Assembly (NCBI GenBank): GCA_002633025.1
Contig: NMRB01001682.1
Location: 33,120-97,119, forward strand
Length of the DNA stretch: 64,000 nucleotides
Direction of reading: 5' to 3'
DNA from: Notospermus geniculatus
Lineage: Eukaryota > Nemertea > Pilidiophora > Heteronemertea > Lineidae
The position numbers and the translations under genes were made by a program. A model generated the notes under the pieces. That model saw only the letters and a list, made by a program, of their open reading frames with translations. It was not told the DNA's origin and did not search any database. Each line of letters starts with the position of its first letter. Position 1 is the stretch's first letter. Positions 34,336-44,407 of the stretch are shown here, one piece after another.

Positions 34336-36783
34336 ATGGCATCCATAGGTTACATTTTGTGTCTCTTGCTTTTGGTTGTGTACGAAGTGCGAGGTGAGTG
34401 ATAAGAAGCTGAGGTTTCACCAAGACTAGCAGATTGAAGATGGTCGTATCTCCTGACAGTATTCGGCAACGATTGAATATTGTGTCATCTATATCTTTAG
34501 CACATAGGAAAGAAGGGGATAATAACATACCTTATTCACAAAGCGGCGTACATGTATATGGAAGGCGAGGTGGGACATTATTAGTAATTATTATACATGT
34601 ATATGACCAGCACAAAATCTATTTTACGATGTTCATATTATGTCTATTCGATTTAATGACCGTCACAAATTCATACATCTCAGCCAATCACAGACACGGA
34701 AGTCATGATTTACTATCAGCAGTAAATCGTATTTTATGACCACCATTAAATCATTTAGTGACGGTCACTAAATCAACCAACCGCAGGCATGGAATTAGTG
34801 CTGGCATATATTCTATTTGATGACCGTCATTAATTTCATTCATTCCTAAGGCAGAATAATGCTAGCACTAGTGCCCGCGGTTGGTTGATTTAGTGATCGT
34901 TAGTGATCGCCACTAAATGATTTAACGATGGTCATAAAATACGATTTTCTGTTGACAGTAAATCATGAATTCCGTGTCTGTGATTGGCTGAGGTATATGA
35001 ATTTGTGATGGTCATTAAATCGATATATGAACATCATAAAATAGATTTTGTGATGGTCATATTATTAATACTAATAATGTCCCACCTCGCCTTCCATGCG
35101 TAGGCCTCGCCTTGTTGGTGGGTATATTGGTTCACAAGGTGGCCCTTATTTTCAACACTAGTGTGTGACATGCATGTCTCAGTATGTCTGGCAATATTTT
35201 CAGCTACATGTACATATATCTCACTCAGTTGTTGAAGGAAAATTAGGTTTGAAATTTGGCATAGGCCTAGTCATTTTCTAGTATGGTTATTTTACTAGTG
35301 TGAGAATTTTCGAACAGAAATGTTGTGAATTTTTTCAGAGGTTTTTTGGGTGGATTTTAGAGGGTATATCGGTTTCTGAACGATAAAATTCTTAGAAGGT
35401 GACGAAATATGATGTCGGTTGTATATTAGAATTTAGAATTCCTAACAATTTTGCCTTTCTATAATGAGTTTGTGAAATGGCTGAAGTTGACGTTGACGCG
35501 CAATTATATAGGCAGATATCGAGGTTATCCTGCAACGAGGGTCTCTATTTGGCGTGTAGGGCTATTACTTGATTCGCGGAGGGTGAGTGAAGCGGTTTAC
35601 TGTTGTATGTACGCAGTGCGCAGGTAGTATATCTACGTATACTTCGTAATATTGCGTTAATTATGCTTATATCCTCACGGGTCGTGCTCTCTCTTGTGGA
35701 TGGGGAATCACTGGTTGCTGTGTGTATGCCATCAGGTATGCAATGCCAATGCCAATACATGGCTGCTGAAGTCTGGAGGAATACATGTAAGGCCGAGTGC
35801 CACCCCTGAAGTCACCTTGTAAACCCTGTCGCCGTCAGGCTTGTTTACTTTTATATCTCACTTGGCTATCCTTTTCTACATGTTCTAGGCTACTCCTTCG
35901 TCAAAGGATACACACACAGCTTCGGCGTATGCGAGTATAGTCAAACAATACAATGGCTCCGTCGGGGCTCAGCAGCCGAGTGCGCAGAAGATTGTGACAA
36001 GCGNTTAGAGGGTATATCGGTTTCTGAACGATAAAATTCTTAGAAGGTGACGAAATATGATGTCGGTTGTATATTAGAATTTAGAATTCCTAACAATTTT
36101 GCCTTTCTATAATGAGTTTGTGAAATGGCTGAAGTTGACGTTGACGCGCAATTATATAGGCAGATATCGAGGTTATCCTGCAACGAGGGTCTCTATTTGG
36201 CGTGTAGGGCTATTACTTGATTCGCGGAGGGTGAGTGAAGCGGTTTACTGTTGTATGTACGCAGTGCGCAGGTAGTATATCTACGTATATTTCGTAATAT
36301 TGCGTTAATTATGCTTATATCCTCACGTGCTCTCTCTTGTGGATGGGGAATCACTGGTTGTTGTGTATATGCCATCAGGTATGCAATGCCAATACATGGC
36401 TGCTGAAGTCTGAAGGAATACATGTAAGGCCTAGTGCCACCGCTGAAGTCACCTTGTAAACCCTGTCGCCGTCAGGCTTGTTTACTTTTGTTGTATCTCA
36501 CTTGGCTATCCTTTTCTACATGTTCTAGGCTACTCCTTCGTCAAAGGATACACACACAGCTTCGGCGTATGCGAGTATAGTCAAACTATACAATGGCTCC
36601 GTCGGGGCTCAGCAGCCGAGTGCGCAGAAGATTGTGACAAGCGGGACGACTGCAAGGCCTTCGTGTACAACCCACCGCACGAAGCCTGCAATTTGCAGAA
36701 GACAACATGCACGGACGAAGACAAGAAGTTCGTTGACAAAGACAACAATCTGTACACAAAAATCACGAAAATAGTCAGGGAAG
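34336..36783 (+). CDS. Locus 5: signal peptide plus one PAN exon
   Basis: Signal-peptide exon 34336-34393 (MASIGYILCLLLLVVYEVRG) and PAN exon 36529-36783 (GYSFVKGYTHSFGVCEYSQT..., 85 aa, ending TKIVREG) are both intact and phase 1. A second, truncated copy of the PAN exon (35889-36003) ends at a single N. No microexon or FN2 exon follows before the next signal-peptide exon at 37852. It may be a short gene, a fragment, or an upstream alternative start for locus 6. The TATATAAA seen before the signal-peptide exons of loci 4 and 6 is lost here. Confidence 0.55.
34558..35097. repeat. 540-bp imperfect palindrome in locus 5 intron
   Basis: ATGGAAGGCGAGGTGGGACA at 34558 is inverted at the right end (GTCCCACCTCGCCTTCCAT), and similarity continues for about 260 bases towards a centre near 34828. 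It is rich in TTTAGTGA/TCACTAAA words. No ORF. Probably an inserted foldback element. Confidence 0.85.
35357..36003 (+). repeat. Near-duplicate of 36005-36640 ending at an N
   Basis: The sequence from TTAGAGGGTATATCGGTTTC through the start of the GYSFVKG PAN exon is present twice, with the break falling on the single N at 36004. The copies differ by few bases. This may be a true tandem duplication or two alleles placed side by side by the assembler. Confidence 0.8.
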
Positions 36784-37790
36784 GTATGTAGCCCGTTGGA
36801 GCCGCTGATACAGGCTGGACCAATCACAGGCAAATTATCCCATGACGTCAGAGTGTTATCGTGGTAGCGACGAAGCTCCGCACAAGGTCCAATTTTTAAT
36901 TTGGTACCTTTCGGTTACAGCTTGTTGCAAAAGTACTACCGATGAATTGTGGGGTTTTCCAAACTTTCGGAGCCAAATATTTTAATCAAACCTTTTTCGC
37001 TAATTCCAGAGTTATCGTCCACAAGAACGACAACTAAAGTGAGCCCACTTTTTAACAGTTCAAGGTGAATCATGCAGGGAATCGACTTAAGCTGAAATGA
37101 CGCTGAAGTAGCAGCTGAATAACGGCTCCTGTACATTCCTCGAATTTCCTTTTACAGTTTGATGTATTTCTTGCTCATCGAAGACTTATAAATCTTATAA
37201 ATCAAGTACATTGTATTACTAGTCAATCCTGTTTTACTTGGAAGATGTAAGCTGCCTGAAAACACTAGCCTTAGTAACCTTCGTCCGGGTTCGGTTTTCA
37301 AAACGTCAAATTGCTAACTTTAAAAGAGAAGTAAAATGCGAGCTTCGACGCAGCAGACATGATGGGACAGAAAGAATACATTCACGGATTAAGCCATTGA
37401 ATTGGACTCTAGAGAGACCAAGACCCTTAATCCTGTGACCAACAATGCAGGGGGACATCAGGCGGGTGGGGACATTAGATTTTATCACACCGATACTTCA
37501 CATCTGGAAAAACTTTGGGCAAGTAAGCTTGTCTGTGCAGTGCTCGATAGCTTTGTTTGCCAACTCATGGACAACAAAATGGCAGACTGAATTTAATTAA
37601 AATAGCAAGGTAGATGTATGTTTGCAGTCGGATTTGCTGGTATTAAAGACTTAGCCACATATGCGTCATCTGGTTCCAACAATTGGATCTGAATCCGCCT
37701 TTTGTGGAGGTGCTCATATCTAAATAATACAACTGAAGTTCACGTCCTTTGTTCATACTAAACGCAGGTCCCAGGGATTTCCCTTCATTG

Positions 37791-37798
37791 TATATAAA
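37791..37798 (+). promoter_or_regulatory. TATA box of locus 6
   Basis: TATATAAA 54 bases before the ATG at 37852, in the same context as at 26924. Confidence 0.65.
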
Positions 37799-37851
37799 CA
37801 TGATGGTAATGAAAATTGTTTCATTTGACGAATTTCTCACATTCCTTGAAA

Positions 37852-40800
37852 ATGGCATCAATTGGTTACATTTTGTGTCTCTTGCTTTTGATTCCGTACG
37901 AAGTGCGAGGTGAGTGATAGGTTTCAATGTGATTATATTACCGGTATAGGAGATATTTTTGTTCACGTGACCATTATTTTCATATCGGTGTGATAGAACC
38001 TAACGCCTCCATCTTCTTGATGATCCCCTGTGTTGTTTGTCACACTGGTGTCGCATACGTACGATTTATGTACATGTGGTACATGTACATGTACATGTAT
38101 ACTACAGTACCTGTGGAAAAAAGATATTGCAAATTGTCCAAAAGTGTTCATGCCACCAAAAACGAGAATACATGTACATATCCGTACTTTACGACCTGAT
38201 GCCCCAAAAAGGAACGATTTACCCGAATGATGTTCTCCTGATTTTGACCGATTTATTGAGTGTGGTAGAAATTGAGTTCACTTAGCTTTTTCAATTTATA
38301 ATTTATGTTTCCGTTATATCGTAGGTAAAGATTCTGTCTTTTGGTAAGGTAACTATATGCCTACACTGCATAAATTGATTTTAGCTGTGATCATTTTTAG
38401 GTAACGTCGAAATCAAAGGTTACATGCACAGTTATGGTGCTTGCTATTATAGACCAGACTTCGACTGGAAACGTATCGACGGCGCAGAAAAGTGTGCAGA
38501 ACTTTGCAACAAGCAAGCAGACTGCAAAGCTTTCCTATTTGTCAAGATGTTGGCGTTGAGCTGTCACCTCGAAACTAGGCCTTGCACGGAAGATAAAAAA
38601 AAGTTTAAGTTCGAGCAAATTAGCTTGTACACAAAAATAGGTAAGGGAAGTAATAATTTAAGATTAGCAGCAGTCAGCCGCGCGTATTGCCGAAAGATGG
38701 CAGCAACGTTCTCCGGGCCTGTTCGGACAGGGATTCTGGTACTAAATTGATGACATTCTTAGGCCCCGATTACATAGAGCTATGTACACCCCGCTATTCG
38801 GTATTCTAGGCACGTTTCATAGGGCACGCGTATAGTTTGAATCGAGCAAGGTTATTTCCATTGAGTGGTTTACATAAGACTAAACTATTTGTATCTCGCA
38901 GCCTGCGATACATCTTTTGTGCCTCACAGCCGTGACACATCTTTTGTACCTCATAGCCTGTGATACATCTTTTGTTTGTCACAGCCCACGATACATCTTT
39001 TCTATCGCACAGCCTGCGATACATCTTTTGTGCCTCACAGCCGGTGATACATCTTTTGTATCTCACAGCCTGCGATACATTCGTATCTTACAGCCCGCCA
39101 TACATCTTTTGTACCTCATAGCCAGTGATACATGTTTTGTGCCTCACAACCCGTGATACATCTTTTGTATCTCACAGCCTGTGATTCATCTCTTGGTACT
39201 TTACAGTCTGTAAGGAGGACGAGAAGTTCGACGAAGCCAAGAAGCAATGTGTACCACGTAAGTATGTCGATGATCTTTTGTGTCTCACAGCCCGCGATAC
39301 ATCTTTTGTATCTCACAGCCTGTGATATGGTACTTTACAGTCTGTAAGGAGGACGAGAAGTTCGAAAAATCCAAGAAAAAGGGGCAATGTGTACCACGTA
39401 CGTCGATGACCTTCTGTGTCGCACAGCCTGTGGTACATCTTTTGTGCCTCACAGCCCGTGATACATCCTTTGTGTCTCACAGCCCGTGATACATCGTTTG
39501 TATCTCACAGCCTGTGATTCATCTCTTGGTACTTTACAGTCTGTAAGGAGGACGAGAAGTACGACAGAGCCAAGAGTCGGTGTGTACGACGTACGTACGT
39601 ACGTCGATGATCTTTTGTATCTCACAGCCTGCGATACATCTTTTGTGGTTCACAGCCCGTGATACATCTTTTGTGTCTCACAGCCTGCGATACATCTTTT
39701 GTGGCTCACAGCCCGTGATACATCTTTTGTGGCTCACAGCCGTGATACATCTTTTGTGTCTCACAGCCCGTGATACATCTTTTGTGCCTCACAGCCCGTG
39801 ATACATCCTTTGTGTCTCACAGCCCGTGATACATCTTTTGTATCTCACAGCCTGCGATACATCTTTTGTGGCGCACCGCCGGTGATACATCTTTTGTATC
39901 TCACAGCCTGCGATACATTCGTATCTTACAGCCCGCCATACATCTTTTGTACCTCATAGCCAGTGATACATGTTTTGTGCCTCCCAACCCGTGATACATC
40001 TTTTGTATCTCACAGCCTGTGATATATCTTTTGTATCTCACAGCCCGCCATAATCTTTTGTGCCTCATAGCCAGTGATACATGTTTTGTGCCTCACAGCC
40101 TGTGATACGTCTTTTGTGTCTCACAGCCTGTGATTCATCTCTTGGTACTTTACAGTCTGTAAGGAGGACGAGAAGTTCGACAGAGCCAAGAGTCAGTGTG
40201 TACCACGTAAGTACATCGATGATCTTCTGTGTCTCATAGCCTGTGATACATCTTTTGTGCCTCACAGCCCGTGATACATCTTTTGTATCTCACAGCTTGT
40301 GATTCATCTTTTGGTACTTTACAGTCTGTAAGAAGGACCAGGAGTTCGACGAAGCCAATAAGCAATGTGTACCACGTAAGTACGTCAATGATCTTTTGCG
40401 TCTCACAGCCTCTGATACATCTTTTTGAGTGTGCCTCACAGTTTGGGTATCTAAATTGTAATTTGATTGTTTTAGGACATATCGATATTAAAGGTTACTC
40501 GCACAGATATGGTCTTTGCCATTCCGGAAGAGTTCCATATTGGAACATCATGTCCAGGGAAAAGTGTACAGAAGGATGCAACAAGCAAGCAGACTGCAAA
40601 GCTTTCCTATTCGTCCCGACGTCCACGGCCTGTTACTTCGAAACTATGACTTGCGCAGAAGATAAAAAAGCGAATAAAAACAGGAAAATTAACTTGTACA
40701 TGAAAATAGGTAAGGAAAATTAAATAATTAAATGGTAATAGTGCAACTCGAGACAATGTACACATGGGAATGTGTCTGTCTCGTTATGTCGAAATTGACG

Positions 40801-43170
40801 CCGTGGTCGAAAATGTCGCCGTATTTTTCTCGCCGATCTCGACCTGTAATAGGACGTGGTACCAATCTAGACGTGCACGGCACAGACAGTCACGACGTAC
40901 CACAACTTTCACTTGCACACAAAAATAAGTACGGTAAGAGGAAATTATTTTGCGATGGTGCATTAGGACAGACTTTGGAAATGCAGTGTCCGTCGTGTCG
41001 CCTTGTTATGGTCGGGGTCACTCTGGAAGTAGAAACATCAGTAAAGAATCCCACTGCAGACTTGCCGATACCCTTCAAAATCATGCCATCTTTGTGAGAT
41101 CATGTGAGACATTCTCAAAGGATACATCTCCTTAATCCATTTCGACCCCTTCAAAACGCCTTTCGAAGGGGTGCAATTAAGAGGTGTGAAGTCCAGATAA
41201 TTGGCCCGGAATGTTTATTCAGCTTCCTGGCTAAGGACAGAAATAACGAAATCCCCTTGCGTGCACAGCTTCAAAGTCATACAGTTGAACTGCAATTTCT
41301 TCACTACATGTATATCAAAAAAGTCTTTTAATTTTTGAAATATGTTGAAAAATAACGGTTTTATGGCCTTAGAAATAGCAAAAAGGAGGGGGAATCAAAA
41401 TTGAACAGCCCATTCCTGGAATTCTGTGGCTCACGCCCCGGTAACTCTGAATAGAGTAACTCAGACTATTGGCACTAGGGGCTCTCCATTTCATCAACCT
41501 GTGGCCTGTGGCAGTGTAAACGTAATGGTATTTCACAGCCGGTGACACATCTTTTGTGTCTCACAGCCTGTGATACATCTTTTGGTGCTTTACAGTCTGT
41601 AAGGAGGACGAGAAGATCGACGAAGCCAAGAAGAAATGTGTACGACGTAAGTACTGTACAACGATGATCGAACATGGACGAATCACCATTACCGAGGGAT
41701 TTCACAACAACGCAAAAAAGTCGTTATCATCCACCACACTTATATCAGCAGAAGCAGGACACTACCTTCTCCACCGGCCGGGATATTATATATGAAGAAA
41801 TTGAAAGTCTGCGAAGTTTATCCTGCATGTGATTGGACACCACTTACGAACGCCCACAACTTTCTTTTAACCATTTCAGGTTGCGAAAAGGAACAAAAGT
41901 GGCACGCACCATCCAAACGATGTTATCCAAAAGGTATGAGTTTATAAGCTCTATCTATACCTGACTTATATTCTCGCCGCTGAAGGAGGCGGTACTCGGC
42001 TTGCCTATACCACCAGATTTCAGGAACAGAAATCAAATTTCTCTTAAAAGAGAAATATTAAAGGACAGTAGGACTGAACAGTAGGACTGACAGTAAAAGC
42101 AAATTATTGAGAGTAAAACAGAATGATTAAGAGTAAAACAATGACAAGAAAGGCGACCCGAAGGCGTTGGGCAGTGGCAGAGACAGGCGACACAAAATTG
42201 GCTACACGTTATCAAAATATTGCTTAAAAAGGTGTGTCTTGAGGGCTCGCCTGAATGCTACCACATCCTCCGAGACCCTCAGATCACTGGGGAGAGCATT
42301 GAAAAGGCGTGGGGCAGCCACCCTGAAAGACCTGTCACCAAACTTTGTCTTGGAGAATGGCACTGTAAGGTGAGCTGTGACTGAGTTCTACTTCCAACAT
42401 ACATGTACTTCCAACGAAATATCACATTGTGTCAAGGAACACACGAGGTCATATTTTCTCTCCAAAACAGAATCGCAGTACCCCAAGACAACAAAGGGCA
42501 ATGGACGTGGCGCTGCCTGTGTCATACCGTGGAAGTACAAAGGCAAATGGATGAGTGGATGTGCTCCGGGGATGTACAATTTAGAGTGGTGCGCTGTCAC
42601 TGAAGATTTTGACAGGGACGGGAAGTGGGGGTTTTGTCGATGTAAGTGGAAGTGTAGAACACCGAACAACAATGCTAATAATAGTGGTTCGCTGTGTAGA
42701 TATGACAATTATCAGACCACTGACGTGTCTTTTTCAACTTCGAGAGTTTCCATTTCAATGTTCTTGCAGCAGCCTATTTTAATTAATCCAAATGTATTTT
42801 AGTCATCCCAGTCGCCTGTCAGACTCAGACCAAATCCACTGTGTACACGGGTGCATCATGGACTTATAAAGGGACCGAATATTCATGCGGAAAAGACGGA
42901 AAAGTCAGAAAGAGTAAGTGTTTCGACATTTCATACCAAAACATGTTTTCATGACCGAGGAGAATACCATCAAAATCTCTGTTGATCAATTCATGAACGA
43001 CTTTACAATTCTGTTCGTTTGTTTTCATTGCAGCCGTGAAGACGTCCTCAGGCAAATGTGTCTTCCCATTCTACTATTTTAAAGTGAAGCACGAGACATG
43101 TACTATGGACTACTCAAACAAACCATGGTGCTCTGTCAAGCCCGACAGCATCGACACGGGATACTGTTAG
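37852..43170 (+). CDS. Secreted PAN/FN2 modular protein, locus 6 (two PANs, seven microexons)
   Basis: Proposed exons: 37852-37909 signal peptide (MASIGYILCLLLLIPYEVRG); 38401-38640 PAN 1; microexons 39207-39257, 39341-39397 (19 aa, CKEDEKFEKSKKKGQC; donor GTACGT), 39540-39590, 40156-40206, 40325-40375; 40476-40709 PAN 2 (GHIDIKGYSHRYGLCHSGRV..., 78 aa); 41596-41646 microexon; 41880-41933 microexon CEKEQKWHAPSKRC; 42471-42641 FN2a; 42803-42913 two-Cys module; 43034-43170 FN2b and stop. All phase 1, about 440 residues. This is the fullest architecture in the window. Which microexons are really used cannot be told without transcripts. Confidence 0.83.
38895..39206 (+). repeat. 28-bp minisatellite made of splice-acceptor-like units (block 1)
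   Basis: Units of the form CCCGTGATACATCTTTTGTG then TCTCACAG, about 28 bases each. Each has a pyrimidine-rich stretch and a CACAG end, and the last unit is the true acceptor of the microexon at 39207. Units vary by one to four bases. Confidence 0.9.
39600..40155 (+). repeat. 28-bp minisatellite of splice-acceptor-like units (block 2, about 19 units)
   Basis: The whole intron between the microexons at 39540 and 40156 is a head-to-tail run of the 28-bp unit. The first unit overlaps the post-donor sequence (GTCGATGATCTTTTG...), and the last unit is the real acceptor (GATTCATCTCTTGGTACTTTACAG). Shorter runs fill the other intermicroexon introns (39258-39340, 39398-39539, 40207-40324), 30450-30567, 31013-31174 and those of locus 7. 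ORFs across it are by-products of the repeat. Confidence 0.92.
42030..42395 (-). mobile_element. 3' end of a non-LTR retrotransposon (LINE), copy 1
   Basis: The minus strand encodes FRVAGPRLFNALPSDLR followed by a FRRALKTHLFKQYFDN segment (about 42195-42260), the typical C-terminal tail of CR1/L2/Jockey-type reverse transcriptase ORFs. Only the tail and 3' UTR remain, so it is 5' truncated and dead. It lies in the intron before FN2a and is shared with locus 7, so it predates that duplication. Confidence 0.8.
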
Positions 43171-43272
43171 ACCTTTGGAAATTCTAGTATTAAACAATCG
43201 AGACCATCGAATGTAGTTCATGATTCCTGAAACCTTGAAGAATTTGGTTGAAGTTACATGTAGTTACCAACC

Positions 43273-43278
43273 AATAAA
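43273..43278 (+). promoter_or_regulatory. Poly(A) signal, locus 6
   Basis: AATAAA about 100 bases after the stop. Confidence 0.7.
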
Positions 43279-43459
43279 AAAGCATAATCGCAAAATGGTG
43301 TTTACGTTTTGTACATGTACGTTTCTCTTCCCACACAGGATGGCCAATTCTTATTTCCTTAAAACCAAATACATGCAGTATGCAGAAAGAATTTTTTTCC
43401 GTCATAGTTTTCCACAACGATTTGCCACGCTCGTCGCCGATAAGGAATAAATGTCTGTT

Positions 43460-43698
43460 CAGGCCCATAGGAGCCGGGGGGGGGGGCCAAAAAATACCTT
43501 GGCCCAAATGTCCATTTTATATGTCCATATTTTTGCTCTCAGATCCCAGGAAAATGCATCTAAAGCACTTAAATTGTCAAATTTCTACATCCTTTTCCAT
43601 GCTCAGCGCCGTCGAGCTACGCCCCCTTTCTGTCAATCCTGGATCCAGCCCTGCCAGGCCCCCCCCCCCCCACTCATCAGAGGGCTGCTACGGGCCTG
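43460..43698. mobile_element. CAGGCCC/GGGCCTG MITE with CTGTT 5-bp duplication
   Basis: CTGTT flanks both ends (43455-43459, 43699-43703). The locus 7 paralogue near 48288 reads ATGTCTGTTGATAGTC with no insert. The interior has G- and C-homopolymer runs. Same group as 613, 32956, 57361 and 60172. Confidence 0.85.
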
Positions 43699-44284
43699 CT
43701 GTTGATAGTCACGAATGATTCTGAGCATATCAAGAACTTTCCATTCAAATGTCCCATTTGGCCACAGAGCTAAAAATAGCGTTGTGGTGCTTTTTAAAGA
43801 ATCGCGACGTCACACACACGACAGTGGCTAGTCCATTTCCACGCTGAGGAAACAGACCTCAGTAACCGCTGGAATTTTACATTGTTAAGAAAATTAATAG
43901 GAGAAAGTGTATGAATAGCGGTAACGCATTCCAATGTAACTGACACAGAATTCCCCTGTTGTGGAATTCCTCGGTGAGTTCGCGCATGCGCAAAGTCCTC
44001 AACATGATAAACATGTCAAAATGTTTAAACAAAGAAGGCAGTCGATTTGATTGACCGATCACAACAGGGATAAGCTCATTTGCTTTTTGAATATCACACC
44101 TTATGGATGGCGTTTTTACCGGTTACATTTCTATCAGAGGAAACATGTAGCAGGCTGATATTGTTGGGAAACCCCTGTCCTGAGGAGCGAATTGACCGCT
44201 ATTTCCATTTATTTCTGTGGTGTTTTCGCAACAAATCTCTTCATTGGCAGGAAAACCTTTCAGAGCTCGGCCTTCTGTGACGGC

Positions 44285-44299
44285 NNNNNNNNNNNNNNN
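44285..44299. other. 15-N assembly gap
   Basis: Run of N. It adjoins the minisatellite, a likely cause of the assembly break. Confidence 0.99.
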
Positions 44300-44407
44300 G
44301 ATACATCTTTTGTGGCTCACAGCCCGTGATACATCTTTTGTGTCTCACAGCCCGTGATACATCGTTTGTATCTCACAGCCTGTGATTCATCTCTTGGTAC
44401 TTTACAG

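Larger units (their letters stand above)
43279..44407. other. Spacer between loci 6 and 7, with assembly gap
   Basis: Holds the MITE at 43460-43698 and a 15-N gap at 44285-44299. Right of the gap the sequence starts inside the 28-bp minisatellite. The signal peptide and first PAN of locus 7 should lie in the missing part. No other gene recognised. Confidence 0.6.

Noticed and set aside
39580-39801. Open frames through the 28-bp minisatellite (also 38917-39156, 44753-45037)
   Set aside because: 28 is not a multiple of three, so the repeat cycles through all frames; the peptides are artefacts. The real coding parts are the 51-57 bp microexons.
40732-41097. 121-aa open frame after the locus 6 PAN
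   Set aside because: It is intron sequence; the near-identical locus 7 copy is shifted out of frame near 45665, and no splice signals support it.
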